Shown: in pieces, positions 9,101 to 19,220 of the stretch | How positions within the stretch are numbered: the stretch's first letter is position 1 | How the letters are laid out: each line of letters starts with the position of its first letter | IMG/VR virus record: IMGVR_UViG_3300036766_000194 | Span: 62,001 to 126,000 of that record | Origin: a virus | DNA: 64,000 bases | Strand: one strand, 5' to 3' | Position numbers and translations under genes: made by a program | The notes under the pieces: generated by a model | Told to the model about the DNA's origin: nothing | What the model saw: only the letters and a program-made list of their open reading frames with translations | Database searches by the model: none

Positions 9101-12100
9101 TAAATGGAATCATGCTTCTACTCAGATTAACTTACCTCCTGATGTAGCTGAACAGGTACTTACTGCTGGGAAAAATGTTCCTGAAGAAATACTATCTCTC
9201 AATGGACGGGATGATAATCCTCATATAAGTTTAAAATACGGGGTGGAGGAGAATGAAGAACTTCTTCGTGAAGCTGTTAAGGGTATTTTTCCTTTCACAG
9301 TTACACTGGGAAAGACTAAGACTTTCTTAGCTCGTGATCCTTACGCTGGAACTCCCCTAGTTGTAGAAGCAGCTGCTCCTGAACTTGCTAAACTTAACAA
9401 GTTGATTGATAAAGCAATAGGGAATAAGCCTGAAGATTTTTCCTTTGAACCTCATGTCACTCTTGCCTATATAGAAGAGAAACATTCTGCGGAATATGTA
9501 GGAAAAGATTGGCTAGCCGGGGTTACGTTTACGGTAGATTCTATTGTTCTTTCTAAGATGAACGGAGAACAAGTTAGCATTCCTTTAGAGACAAAACCGG
9601 AAGAAGAATTCCGTCGCCACGTACCTACTCACTTCAGTTCTCGTTTACTTACAGCTAAACTGCCTGATGTGGATATGAAGCGTTTCAAACGGATTATTGA
9701 ACCTCTCAGACCGCGTTTAATAGGAAAAGATGATGATGAAATTGCCGAAATCCTTAATGAAACACATGAAGATACCGGAGTGTCATACCATCTAAGTACC
9801 CAAGAATCTGGTCACAGCGAATGGGCGCAGAATTATCTTAGCGGCGCGTTTTACGTTGTGGGTCAAGGTGATATTGTTGTCATGTTAGAATATGGTATAG
9901 GAAATTTATTCGAGAATATCACTGAAGAAAAGTGGGGTTATTTTGTAAGTGTGTTGTCTTCTTTAGTTGTGCACGAAGTCACTCATGACTCTCAATTCGC
10001 AGCTATTTTTCACAAATACAAGGGACAGTCCGAACCTATGGAACGCGCTCTTAAAACTATGGAAAGCGGACCCGAACAAGGTAGGGCTGTTTACTTTTCT
10101 AATCTTCATGAGCTAGCTGCCTTTGCCCGCCAAGCAGTAGAAGAATTACGCGAGACACACTACACGGATGAGGATATTTCCAACTTATTGAGGGACTCTA
10201 AGGTCCAGAAAGACGCTATAGGTGATTCTCATGTATTCTACCTTTATTGGGATTTTTTTGGACCAGGAGATCCCATCTATAAGAAGTTCCTTTATCAGAT
10301 GGCAAAGGTCATAGGAACCACCCATGTAGCTTCGGATGAAAGCGCATATCAAGCTGCTGCGGATAAGTTCCATATTGATTATAAAGGAGTTGCCAAAGAT
10401 TATACGACTCCTAGCAATGCTCTAATTATGTACAACGATCCGGTGAGCGGGACTTCCATTGGGGTGTTCGTAGCAGAATTCAGTGAAGATAAAGTTAAAG
10501 AGCATTTGAACGCTGCTCGTCAACGATTTAATTTACCCAAAGTTTCTGGTGATACTATCTCCACTTCACAATTGGAATGTGGTTGGTGTAAAAAGGTTAT
10601 CCGCGAAGGTACCCAACCAGCCAGTCATACTATTTGTCCCGAGTGTCATAAGAAATATTTCCCAGAGACTCTAAAGAAGACTTCCACAAAAATGTATAGT
10701 GGAGGTCGCCCTGGTAGCGGACCGGGTAAAATTGTGACATATTTTACACCAAATAAACAGATGGCTGAGAGCTATGTTTCTCTGTATAATGATCGTTTTG
10801 GTGGAGGTGGAGAATTGAGGGAGGCGGATGTCAATCTTATTAAACCTGCCCCCTATGAAGTTATTGAAGCTGAAGCTAAGAAATTGGGAATTGATAACAC
10901 CCATTACACACCCGCTAGCATTTTTGATAGGAATCTCCACGGCGAGAAAATGGTAGGTACATTAGTAAAGAATCTAAAGGATCAGGGATATGATGGTACT
11001 ATTCTTGATGACATTGGTTATGGCGTAGAGATTCAGGATAAAGCCTTCATTAAGTTTTCCTATAACAAACTCTCTCCTAACCAACCGGGGAAGAAATACG
11101 TTGAAGAAACAAACGGATGGGCGGATCAGAATGAACAGTCTCGTGAAGGCGATGAGGCTTACCCAGAACTTGAAACCTTAGCTCCAGAATTATTTAAGGA
11201 ATCTGCCGTTACATCTCCTCTCAACGCTGTTCAGAATTCTGTAAATAAATTTATGACAGAATTCTGGCCTGATCTTCCTAAGCCTAAAATCAAGATTATA
11301 AATCACACGGTCCCTGTAAGTTTAGGAAATTGTCTTTGGACTTCTAAAGATCCTGATACTTCGATTATAGAGATAGAAAAAGCTGTATGTGGTCACCAAG
11401 AAACACTGGATCGTATTGTAGCTCATGAACTTTGTCATCACGCAGAATACATAAATGAAATCCGTAAGATTCCTACTGACCAAATCAAGATTATGAATCG
11501 GTTACACGGCGATCATGGAAAATGGTGGAAAGCGGAAGCCGACAAAGTAAACAACATATATGGACAGAGCTATGTTACGGTGAAGTCTGACCAAAGTATG
11601 GTTCAGGAACAAGACAAAGAATTTTATGTTCTCCTTAAATCTAGTCCTTATGGGATTATTTGGTGCTATGCCGTTCGTCCTTCTTTAAAGCAAAAATTAT
11701 ACATAAATCATCAGATTCCTCAGGGAGCTAAACTCGTTAAAACTAAAGACATAAGTCTTGCTAGAAATCCTGGTGGAACTATTGGTAGCGGGTGGAGAAG
11801 ACCGGGTACTAAGGAAATGGCAGAAAAACTTTCTACTCTTTGGAATGAAGTTCCCTCTGTAAAGGTATATTCCTTACATAATCCTCTATTTAAGAACGCC
11901 GCAACTGACGTCATTGGACAAGTTTACCTATTACACTTCAATGAACCTTTCAAGCATGCTAGACACTATCTAGGGTGGGCACTGGACGCGGATAGAAGGA
12001 TAGAGCAGCACCGTAACGGAGTCGGCTCACGACTCACCCAAGTCATAAAAGAGAATGAGATAGGCTTCGAGGTTGCTAGAATCTGGGATAATGCTACCCG

Positions 12101-15100
12101 AGGATTTGAGCGTAATCTGAAGAATCAGGGTGGACTTAATCGTCAATGTCCAGTTTGTAGGGCGTTAGGAATGGACTCCCGTAAAAAATGGAAGGAACGT
12201 CAAGAAGAGATTCAAGTTGCTCCTCCGTCAGGTACCTATGGTCCCGACTATGTTCAAACTAGTAAGACTGCTTGTCTTGCTATGACTAAGAGTGCAGGGG
12301 TTGAACCAAGAATTACAACGCAAAAGAGTAGTGTGGATAATGAAGGACATGTACACTACGAAATTAGCATGGTTGACGAGAACGGGGATGATCTTGGATT
12401 CTTAAAGGTCATCGCCAAACCCAAGGGATCTCCAGGAGGAGATTACGAAGAACCGCATTTGAAGATTCACGAGATTTTTGTAGAAGAACATTCTCGCCGT
12501 AGAGGATATGGCACATTGTTATATCAAGCAGCACGGAATCTGGCACGACAGCTTGGCCTGCCAAATGTTTATTCAGACACTACTATCTCAGATGAAGCTC
12601 GTTTGGTTTGGGAAAATAAACTACCCGCAAAACGTTTTAAAGATAATAGAGGAACACCTATTCGTTACCGTATGAAGGCTTCCTCAAATGAATTCTACCA
12701 CGTCACTCGATATGAAAATGCGGCTAATATCTTGGAGCATAATTATTTCCGAACAACAACGGGACAAAATGTAAGAGGATTGTCTACGACAAAAGATCCT
12801 AACTACTGGTGGGGTAGTAAAGAAGTTCGTTTTGTTTTAGACAAACAAAAGCTGTCTGAAAAATACGAATTAAAAAGTGAAAACGAGACCATCTATACCG
12901 AAGGATCTCTTCTTAATGAAAACGAAGTTGTGGTGTTATTTGATTCTGCTATCTTGAATGCTAGAGATTACATCCTTAGAGTGGACTACTTTGAAGCTCC
13001 AGGGGAGCCAGAGTATGAAGACTTTATTTCACAATTGAAAGATGTAAAGTCTAGAAAAATTGGAAATGCTAAATTTGCTGCTTTGTCTACAGCCGAAAAG
13101 AAAATGGTTGATGATCAGAAACTATCTCAGGAATTCACCAAAAAGATTATTGAAATATTAGAAAACCTTCTTAAGAATTACAAATACACCTATCCTGAGG
13201 ATTGGGATAGACTAATTGTCAAAGAACTCAGGAAGAAATTGAATATTTCGGAACAAATTGCTTGGGATTTGGATGATATATTGACTGTTGCTTCATATCT
13301 GGATATATATTCTTACTTTACTGATAAGGGATTACAACTGGCTGGAATTGATCCCAAACTCGTAAAGAAACCAAAACGAGAAATTGAAGAAAGCAGCATG
13401 GGTGATCTTGAAGAGGAAGATAAGAAACTTTTAAAGATGACTTTTCATTCAGAACTTCTTCCCGTGAAGTATTTGTTGCACGGAACGTCTGACAAATTCA
13501 TAGCTGACATTAGAAAAAACGGATTACATGGTAAGAAAATTTATCTCACCACGACGTCAGAAATTGCTACCTCCGAAGCTGAGTATACTGTTGAGGGAGA
13601 TCCTTTTTCAGAAGGAAAGAATTGGGGTCAAATTTCTGGAGGAAAACCCATAGTAATTGTGATTGACCCTAAGAAGATTAAGTTGTCTCTTCGTCCTGAT
13701 CCTGAATATCTTGCTTCCATGAAGGAAGAGGGAGAGATTCCTTATGCTTTCTATACTCGACAGACTGTTCCTCCTTCTGCCATAATTAAGATTGTTTCTC
13801 TTGAGAATGCTGAAAAATATGGAGTGGACAAGAAACCTCCCACCTTAGAGATGATGAAGACCGCCGCTATAGGCTTAGAACAACTCAAACACGATTTTGA
13901 TAAGCGTCCTGCTCAGTTAGTGACAAAACAGGAAGTTTTAGATACGACATTTATCTTACCCGATGGAACTTCCCTAGGATTCTACGATCATCCAGAACGT
14001 GACCAAATCGTAGACGAGAAGAATATACAATTTAAAGATTTTTGTATCCGCACAGGGACTATCTGGTCTAAACGCAGGGAAGACATCTTTCATATATATA
14101 AGCGTCCTAATGATGCTCAGATGGATAGATTACATAAGATGTTTCAACTCAATGGAAGTCAACTGGGTTGGATTATTAACCGGGGTCCTGCTGCTCAAGA
14201 GATAAAGAAAGTTAAAAAGGGAGTTTGGAATAAATTTCTCCGTGAATTGGATATAGTGTATCAGACTGAGGACCGTAAGAAGAAATCATCTAGTAGTAAT
14301 GATTTTAGTGATTTAGTTGATCTTCATACTCAAATTCATAAACACCCGGCTAGAAGTGAGGACCATACTCCTAGTCATGCCCAATGGAGTAATTATGTTA
14401 AACAGTTAGAAAATTTCTATACTAGATTGAAATTGACAGGGGATGAATACTGTGACTGTAAAGAATTTCCTACAATGGGAATGTTTCGAAAAACTCATCC
14501 TCTGGTTACGGTTAAAAGTAATTTAGATAGATTAACCGATGAAGTAGACCACACCTATTCTGAAACAGCCCTTATGGGAATGCATTCATTTCTAACTCAT
14601 TTACAAGATAAACATAAAGACCGTGAGAAGACCAGCGCGTCCTCTTCATTTGATTCTTGGTTCATAGGTTCCAAAGTTGTAGACGCTCAAGGCAAACCCA
14701 TCATTTGTTATCACGGAACAAGCCAACCCTTTTCTCGAATAAACATGGGCAAAGGTTCGCAAGGAGTTTTCTGGGTCACATCAGATCGTTCCAAGATTGA
14801 GCGCGGCGGGGCTGGAGCCAGTTCCAACAAGCACATTCTAGGAATGTATGTCAACATCAAGAAGCCCGCTGGGTGGGATGAATACGAACGTCTTTCTTTA
14901 GGAGAACTGAAGCGTGACTATGATGGGGTTATTCTCCCCGAGGGAGATCATTTTGATGCCATTGTTTTTAAGCCTAACCAAGTCCGGATGGTAAAATCCG
15001 CTGCTACAGATCCTGATGCTTGGAATGAGGAACCTGAGTCTCTTCCTAAGGGAAAAGTAACAGGAGACATGATTAGAAAAGGTGCTTGGTTTCTACTGCC

Positions 15101-15773
15101 TGACGGTACCTGGTTTGGTGTCAGGGCAAGTGAGGCAGAGCACTCCTGGATAGAACACTTAGTCCCGGAAGGTTCCATACGTGTACCAAATGAAATGGTT
15201 TATGATATTTCTAGAAAACCCACAGAAGACCAGAAGCAGGAGATAGCAAGATTAGTGAATCAATCCTCTAGTTTAGTTATGTATTGGGACATTTATAAAG
15301 ATGGAGGGGAATATTCTGGTCAGGGTTCCTTAGGAGATTTTCTACGTTTCTTGAGTAAGATTTATGGTAAAACAGCCTCCTCATCCGAATTAAAACAGAA
15401 TCTTATGCGGTGGCGGGGTAATATCGCGGCCCGTGCTCAAAAAGTCTATGATGAATGGACCCAAAATGAAGAAGGAATAGATACCGAATATGGTGGTGGC
15501 GGACCCTGTGATGCTATAGCAGAACAGATACAAGATTTACTAGAAAGTCTAGGGGTCAACACGATGAGCGGGGGGCAAGAAGGTGACGATCATGCCTGGA
15601 TTATCGCCTATAATTACAAAACTGGTGAAGCCTGTGGAGTGGACATTCCTCATAGTGTATACGAAACTGGAGGGGGCTACTCCTGGAAGAAGATTCCTAA
15701 CGTAGTTTTCACCCCGAATGATGTAGAGATATGGCCCGTAGACATTAAGGACATAGAATATGAAGATCAGTAA
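9093..15773 (+). CDS. Giant polyvalent protein (2H phosphoesterase, metalloproteases, ART-like domains, GIY-YIG-like, GNAT, papain-like)
   Basis: 2226 residues from the ATG overlapping the previous TAA. In order: LigT-like 2H fold (PHIS about 44, PHVT about 121); HEVTH zinc-protease motif (about 293); CxxC...CxxC knuckle (about 496-517); ART-like domain (MYSGGRPGSG, about 533); SprT-like HELCHH (about 776); GIY-YIG-like domain (about 944-1025); GNAT (RRRGYG about 1134); ART-like domains at about 1201, 1459 (LHGTS) and 1851 (YHGTS); a duplicated LPDGT domain (about 1621 and 2001); and a Cys-His-Asp papain/transglutaminase-like domain (C about 2138, DDHAW about 2165, VDIP about 2183). This matches the polyvalent-protein concept of phage-encoded multi-effector proteins, often injected. 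Individual domain calls vary in certainty. Confidence 0.75.
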   Translation: MPNKWNHASTQINLPPDVAEQVLTAGKNVPEEILSLNGRDDNPHISLKYGVEENEELLREAVKGIFPFTVTLGKTKTFLARDPYAGTPLVVEAAAPELAKLNKLIDKAIGNKPEDFSFEPHVTLAYIEEKHSAEYVGKDWLAGVTFTVDSIVLSKMNGEQVSIPLETKPEEEFRRHVPTHFSSRLLTAKLPDVDMKRFKRIIEPLRPRLIGKDDDEIAEILNETHEDTGVSYHLSTQESGHSEWAQNYLSGAFYVVGQGDIVVMLEYGIGNLFENITEEKWGYFVSVLSSLVVHEVTHDSQFAAIFHKYKGQSEPMERALKTMESGPEQGRAVYFSNLHELAAFARQAVEELRETHYTDEDISNLLRDSKVQKDAIGDSHVFYLYWDFFGPGDPIYKKFLYQMAKVIGTTHVASDESAYQAAADKFHIDYKGVAKDYTTPSNALIMYNDPVSGTSIGVFVAEFSEDKVKEHLNAARQRFNLPKVSGDTISTSQLECGWCKKVIREGTQPASHTICPECHKKYFPETLKKTSTKMYSGGRPGSGPGKIVTYFTPNKQMAESYVSLYNDRFGGGGELREADVNLIKPAPYEVIEAEAKKLGIDNTHYTPASIFDRNLHGEKMVGTLVKNLKDQGYDGTILDDIGYGVEIQDKAFIKFSYNKLSPNQPGKKYVEETNGWADQNEQSREGDEAYPELETLAPELFKESAVTSPLNAVQNSVNKFMTEFWPDLPKPKIKIINHTVPVSLGNCLWTSKDPDTSIIEIEKAVCGHQETLDRIVAHELCHHAEYINEIRKIPTDQIKIMNRLHGDHGKWWKAEADKVNNIYGQSYVTVKSDQSMVQEQDKEFYVLLKSSPYGIIWCYAVRPSLKQKLYINHQIPQGAKLVKTKDISLARNPGGTIGSGWRRPGTKEMAEKLSTLWNEVPSVKVYSLHNPLFKNAATDVIGQVYLLHFNEPFKHARHYLGWALDADRRIEQHRNGVGSRLTQVIKENEIGFEVARIWDNATRGFERNLKNQGGLNRQCPVCRALGMDSRKKWKERQEEIQVAPPSGTYGPDYVQTSKTACLAMTKSAGVEPRITTQKSSVDNEGHVHYEISMVDENGDDLGFLKVIAKPKGSPGGDYEEPHLKIHEIFVEEHSRRRGYGTLLYQAARNLARQLGLPNVYSDTTISDEARLVWENKLPAKRFKDNRGTPIRYRMKASSNEFYHVTRYENAANILEHNYFRTTTGQNVRGLSTTKDPNYWWGSKEVRFVLDKQKLSEKYELKSENETIYTEGSLLNENEVVVLFDSAILNARDYILRVDYFEAPGEPEYEDFISQLKDVKSRKIGNAKFAALSTAEKKMVDDQKLSQEFTKKIIEILENLLKNYKYTYPEDWDRLIVKELRKKLNISEQIAWDLDDILTVASYLDIYSYFTDKGLQLAGIDPKLVKKPKREIEESSMGDLEEEDKKLLKMTFHSELLPVKYLLHGTSDKFIADIRKNGLHGKKIYLTTTSEIATSEAEYTVEGDPFSEGKNWGQISGGKPIVIVIDPKKIKLSLRPDPEYLASMKEEGEIPYAFYTRQTVPPSAIIKIVSLENAEKYGVDKKPPTLEMMKTAAIGLEQLKHDFDKRPAQLVTKQEVLDTTFILPDGTSLGFYDHPERDQIVDEKNIQFKDFCIRTGTIWSKRREDIFHIYKRPNDAQMDRLHKMFQLNGSQLGWIINRGPAAQEIKKVKKGVWNKFLRELDIVYQTEDRKKKSSSSNDFSDLVDLHTQIHKHPARSEDHTPSHAQWSNYVKQLENFYTRLKLTGDEYCDCKEFPTMGMFRKTHPLVTVKSNLDRLTDEVDHTYSETALMGMHSFLTHLQDKHKDREKTSASSSFDSWFIGSKVVDAQGKPIICYHGTSQPFSRINMGKGSQGVFWVTSDRSKIERGGAGASSNKHILGMYVNIKKPAGWDEYERLSLGELKRDYDGVILPEGDHFDAIVFKPNQVRMVKSAATDPDAWNEEPESLPKGKVTGDMIRKGAWFLLPDGTWFGVRASEAEHSWIEHLVPEGSIRVPNEMVYDISRKPTEDQKQEIARLVNQSSSLVMYWDIYKDGGEYSGQGSLGDFLRFLSKIYGKTASSSELKQNLMRWRGNIAARAQKVYDEWTQNEEGIDTEYGGGGPCDAIAEQIQDLLESLGVNTMSGGQEGDDHAWIIAYNYKTGEACGVDIPHSVYETGGGYSWKKIPNVVFTPNDVEIWPVDIKDIEYEDQ

Positions 15774-15785
15774 TGAGGGTGTTTT

Positions 15786-16124
15786 ATGCTAAATAGATTC
15801 AGAGATTATTTGTATGGAGCGTTTAGTGACCACGGAGAGCCGTCTTGTAGTCGGTTCCTGATGGGTTTGTTTTCTGTGTTTACGGTTGGAATTTTGTGGA
15901 GAATCTTCAGCCACTTGCTAAAGATAAGCAACGATGGTAATGTCGCTGTGCTTAGCACTTGGTTAGGAAATCTTCCCTTTATCATTGCTGCGTTGTGCGC
16001 TCTTATCGCTCTACCTTATACAGTAAATCAGGGAACAGGTGCTATATCTAGCCTGGCAGGTATGGTGAGTGCGTATAAGGGAAATAAAAAATCTGATGCT
16101 GTAAGTCCTGACCCTAAAGTTTAA
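15786..16124 (+). CDS. Small two-helix membrane protein, possible holin
   Basis: 112 residues with two hydrophobic segments (about 26-47 and 63-83) and a charged C-terminal tail (KGNKKSDA). Size and topology fit a holin, but no endolysin is adjacent, so this is only a possibility. Starts 12 bases after the polyvalent gene in the same direction. Confidence 0.55.
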   Translation: MLNRFRDYLYGAFSDHGEPSCSRFLMGLFSVFTVGILWRIFSHLLKISNDGNVAVLSTWLGNLPFIIAALCALIALPYTVNQGTGAISSLAGMVSAYKGNKKSDAVSPDPKV

Positions 16125-16470
16125 CAAAATAGATGTGGGCGGGAGTCCTTTCTACCCGCAAGCCTTGGCAATTGCCGCGTTATTCGGTCACTGCCCAACC
16201 AGGTCATGAACTCTGGCTGTTTAATGGCAGAGGAGATTGGTTACTCCCAACGGGATACAGCCGTAAGAATGATAGTTTTTACGATTTGTCCCGATCTTAC
16301 GAAGCTCAAGATTTGGCCTATCCTGGCTTGTTTAACCTTACACGGCGGATCGCTGTACCACAATCGGACAGTGCTTTTCAGCACCTCCAACTCTGCTATA
16401 TCTCCCGGCAGGAGATTATTCAGCCACCGCATCCATGTATATAATACTGGGAATTTGTGAAAATAACTGT
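16125..16470. other. Unexplained GC-richer interval with many short hairpins
   Basis: 346 bases between convergent gene groups. Overlapping frames are open on both strands (for example 16133-16444 +, 16206-16460 +, 16241-16432 -) but none has a good ribosome site or recognisable protein. Short perfect inverted repeats are frequent: GCGGG/CCCGC (from 16137), TCCC-AAC-GGGA (about 16245), CGTAA/TTACG (about 16262), GTGCT/AGCAC (about 16370) and ATCTCC/GGGAGAT. It may be a structured RNA, a degenerate insert or a bidirectional terminator region. Confidence 0.35.
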
Positions 16471-17160
16471 TTACATTAAGCAGACGGGCATACCCCCACC
16501 AAATTTTACACCACCACTACTCTTGAAGGACACCGCAGCGCATGCCCAGAAGTCTGTCGTATTACCAAATGCTGTGGAGATGCTGCCCGAGGCTTTATTC
16601 AGGATGTATTGGGCGACGCCGATTACAGCAGGGTCTACTACCCCAAGTGTATACCCCGAACCAGCTGTACCTGTGTTGTTCTCCGTTGTCATCGCAACGA
16701 ATATTAAGTCCGTAGCAGTGGTGCTGAGATTGGCGGTAGTGGGGGTTGTGAGGGTGGCGGTATTGTGGTTCTGTATGGCGGTCACATCAACAGCACTAGT
16801 GGTAGCGACGCCAGAGAACTCATAGAGAGTGAAATCTACATCCGTGAAGGTAGACCCACCAGTAGCCCCCACGGTTGTGGTGGTTGACATAGCTGAGGCA
16901 TTTGCTATGTAGAATATTGTGGTTCTACCGAATGAAGTCCCAGTTGTGTCCGACCACGGTTCTGTTGTGGCAGAAGTCCAAGTAAATCCGCTGGTAACGG
17001 GAGTGGAGATTGAAACGGTGGAGTCACCGTCCGCGCAGGCAACCAATATAAGAAGGCTGCCCGCCGTCGTTGCGGAAGTATATCCCGCAGCAGTTGAGGT
17101 AGCCGATGATGCCCCGCTACCACTCCCACCAGCTTTAGATTGTACGAGTGCGATTGACAT
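16471..17160 (-). CDS. Putative tail-fibre / receptor-binding beta-sandwich protein
   Basis: 229 residues, Ser/Thr/Ala/Gly-rich with low charge, in alternating beta-strand style (TAGSLLILVACADGD, YEFSGVATTSAVDV). This style is typical of phage surface adhesins. The ATG overlaps the stop of the upstream fibre-like gene (17160). Last gene of the minus-strand structural group. No enzyme motif. Confidence 0.6.
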   Translation of the reverse strand: MSIALVQSKAGGSGSGASSATSTAAGYTSATTAGSLLILVACADGDSTVSISTPVTSGFTWTSATTEPWSDTTGTSFGRTTIFYIANASAMSTTTTVGATGGSTFTDVDFTLYEFSGVATTSAVDVTAIQNHNTATLTTPTTANLSTTATDLIFVAMTTENNTGTAGSGYTLGVVDPAVIGVAQYILNKASGSISTAFGNTTDFWACAAVSFKSSGGVKFGGGMPVCLM

Positions 17161-19214
17161 TAGCTATTATCCTCGGTCCATTCAAAGCTGACGGTTGCGG
17201 TCTGCGTAGCCACAACGGCACCAAGATTCACGCATAGCTGTTGAGCAGTTCCGCGCAAAACAACAGCGGAAGCTCCGCCACGCTCTCCAAATGTCCAGAA
17301 CCATGTATTCGCACCCGCTACTGTCGCTGATTCGTCAAAGAACTGGACTCCACGAATCGTTCCCACGGCTGCGCCCAGAGTCGGCGCGGCTGTGTAGGAG
17401 AGCGGAACAGAGGAAGCAGCGGAAAAACCAGAGTCATAGGGGACTGCTGTCATGGAAGCAGAGGTTCCGGCTGAGTCCGCTGCGGAACGCTTGATTAGCT
17501 GGACGGATTCCAAAGCCGCCGTACCTGTAGTGGAAAGCGATACCTCGACACGAGTTACCCGAACAGTCGTAGAGGCGTTACCAGGTAGGAGAGCAATGTC
17601 GCCCGCAACAGGAGTGAATGATGCGAAGCATGAGTAAGTTTTCTTGCGACCTTCAATGTTGACGTTTACGCCGCCCGTCGTATCGCACTGAACAGCCACA
17701 GCCTGTCCAGCGGTAAGGGCGGGAATAGTGGTCTGATAGACGGAAGAAATTGCCAACGCATTCGTAGGAGCGGTTGCTGCTCCTATGGTGGAGTCAAGAG
17801 TTGCCCCGGCGTTGCCAATGACTCTCGCTGTTCCAATAACCTTAGTGGTTTCAGCAGCCAGAGTAGCAGCAGCTTGAACAGCAAATGTCCCACCGTTACT
17901 TACGACCCAAGGAGAAGTTCCTTGATTGACTGTTCCAATAACCTTTGTGGTTTCAGCAGCCAGAGTAGCAGCTGTTACAGATCCAGCGTCAGTGACGCAA
18001 TGTAAATTGGTTCCTGTACCTTGAACGACTGTTGCGTTCAAACTAGCTGCCGTCGCCTGAGTTACAGCGATAGTCTGTGAAGCCGCTATTGTTGCCGTTA
18101 CGGGGAACGTAGATGCAGCATTACTGCGAACATATACATCGCCATCAGCTGCGGTTACGGCGGCTACTAGAGAACCAGAAGGATTGACTTTTACATCGAC
18201 GTACCCTCCCCCTCCCCCTGTTGTAACACCTGTGATAACACTATGAGTACAGAGTAGGTTATCGTCTCCGTTCAATCCTGTGTCCAAATCTTTTACAGTA
18301 GCTTGAACGACAGAAGGAATTAACAGCGTCTGTAGTCTAAAACTTGTCTGATTTGTCCCCCCATTGACGTAAACTACTCGCGCATACCGGGCATGAATAC
18401 CTGTGGCCAAACTAGCGGAAGAAGCAGCCGCTGCTGCTCCCGTAATTATGTGATCCCAGTTAGAGTTATCCGTAGAGAATTGAATCTGGAGTGTTCCCGC
18501 TACGTTAGAAAGAGATTGAACTTGTATACTTATATAGCCCAGCGTAACCAAGTCCATAGTTGTTCCGGTGAAGGTAGCACTAGCTAGCAAGGTAGCAGTT
18601 GTGCTATTCCCCGCGCTTACGACAGCAAAATTACCTGTGACTCCGTCTGAGACTAATATAGGACTAGAATTCTGAATATGAACGTTGAGTCCAGTTGTAG
18701 CAGGGGAGCCTTCTGTGGTGGAACTGAGTAGATTTCCCGTCCCATCAGAAGTTCTTACAACACCAATAACCTTAGTGGTTTCTGCGGTGAGAGTGGCTTG
18801 AACAGCGAATGTTCCTGAATTTGATACGACCCAAGGAGAAGTAGATTGGGTGACTCCTACCGTTCCAGTAATTGTGGTGGAAGTAAGCGTAACAGGTATA
18901 GCAGAAGCATTTTGAATATGAACATTTAATCCAGTTGTAACTGGGCTACCTTCATTGGTAGAAGACACAGCATTACCACTACCATCCTGGGTACGGACAA
19001 CCCACACTCCTGACTCAGTAACCGCCACTGTTCCTGTAACAACAGTTGTAGATCCCGAATCCGCAATGATATGACCGATTACGTTAATTCCAGAAGGGAT
19101 GGAAGCAATTTTAAGATTACCGTTGACGTCTAATTGGACCGCACTCATCTGACCATTTGTCAGCGTCGGCGGAGTGGTATTGTAGACGCCGTTGTTAAAG
19201 GGATTATAGCTCAT
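17160..19214 (-). CDS. Putative tail-fibre / structural protein with internal repeats
   Basis: 684 residues, almost free of charged residues and rich in Thr, Ser, Val and Ala. Internal repeats recur: SPWVVS.SGTFAVQA followed by LxAETTKVIG appears at least twice, and GSP(V/A)TTGLNVHIQN twice. Such repeats are typical of elongated beta-structured fibre or decoration proteins. The last ~150 residues form a different, globular-looking domain. Partners on both sides are also fibre-like. Confidence 0.65.
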   Translation of the reverse strand: MSYNPFNNGVYNTTPPTLTNGQMSAVQLDVNGNLKIASIPSGINVIGHIIADSGSTTVVTGTVAVTESGVWVVRTQDGSGNAVSSTNEGSPVTTGLNVHIQNASAIPVTLTSTTITGTVGVTQSTSPWVVSNSGTFAVQATLTAETTKVIGVVRTSDGTGNLLSSTTEGSPATTGLNVHIQNSSPILVSDGVTGNFAVVSAGNSTTATLLASATFTGTTMDLVTLGYISIQVQSLSNVAGTLQIQFSTDNSNWDHIITGAAAAASSASLATGIHARYARVVYVNGGTNQTSFRLQTLLIPSVVQATVKDLDTGLNGDDNLLCTHSVITGVTTGGGGGYVDVKVNPSGSLVAAVTAADGDVYVRSNAASTFPVTATIAASQTIAVTQATAASLNATVVQGTGTNLHCVTDAGSVTAATLAAETTKVIGTVNQGTSPWVVSNGGTFAVQAAATLAAETTKVIGTARVIGNAGATLDSTIGAATAPTNALAISSVYQTTIPALTAGQAVAVQCDTTGGVNVNIEGRKKTYSCFASFTPVAGDIALLPGNASTTVRVTRVEVSLSTTGTAALESVQLIKRSAADSAGTSASMTAVPYDSGFSAASSVPLSYTAAPTLGAAVGTIRGVQFFDESATVAGANTWFWTFGERGGASAVVLRGTAQQLCVNLGAVVATQTATVSFEWTEDNS

Positions 19215-19220
19215 GTTGTC

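Noticed and set aside
15786-16124. Confident holin
   Set aside because: Two membrane helices fit but no endolysin or spanin is nearby, so left as a possibility only.
16133-16444. Diversity-generating retroelement template or variable repeat
   Set aside because: No reverse transcriptase gene and no near-identical partner repeat found.
16919-18587. Plus-strand open frames inside the fibre-like genes
   Set aside because: Shadows of the low-complexity minus-strand genes; no start signals.
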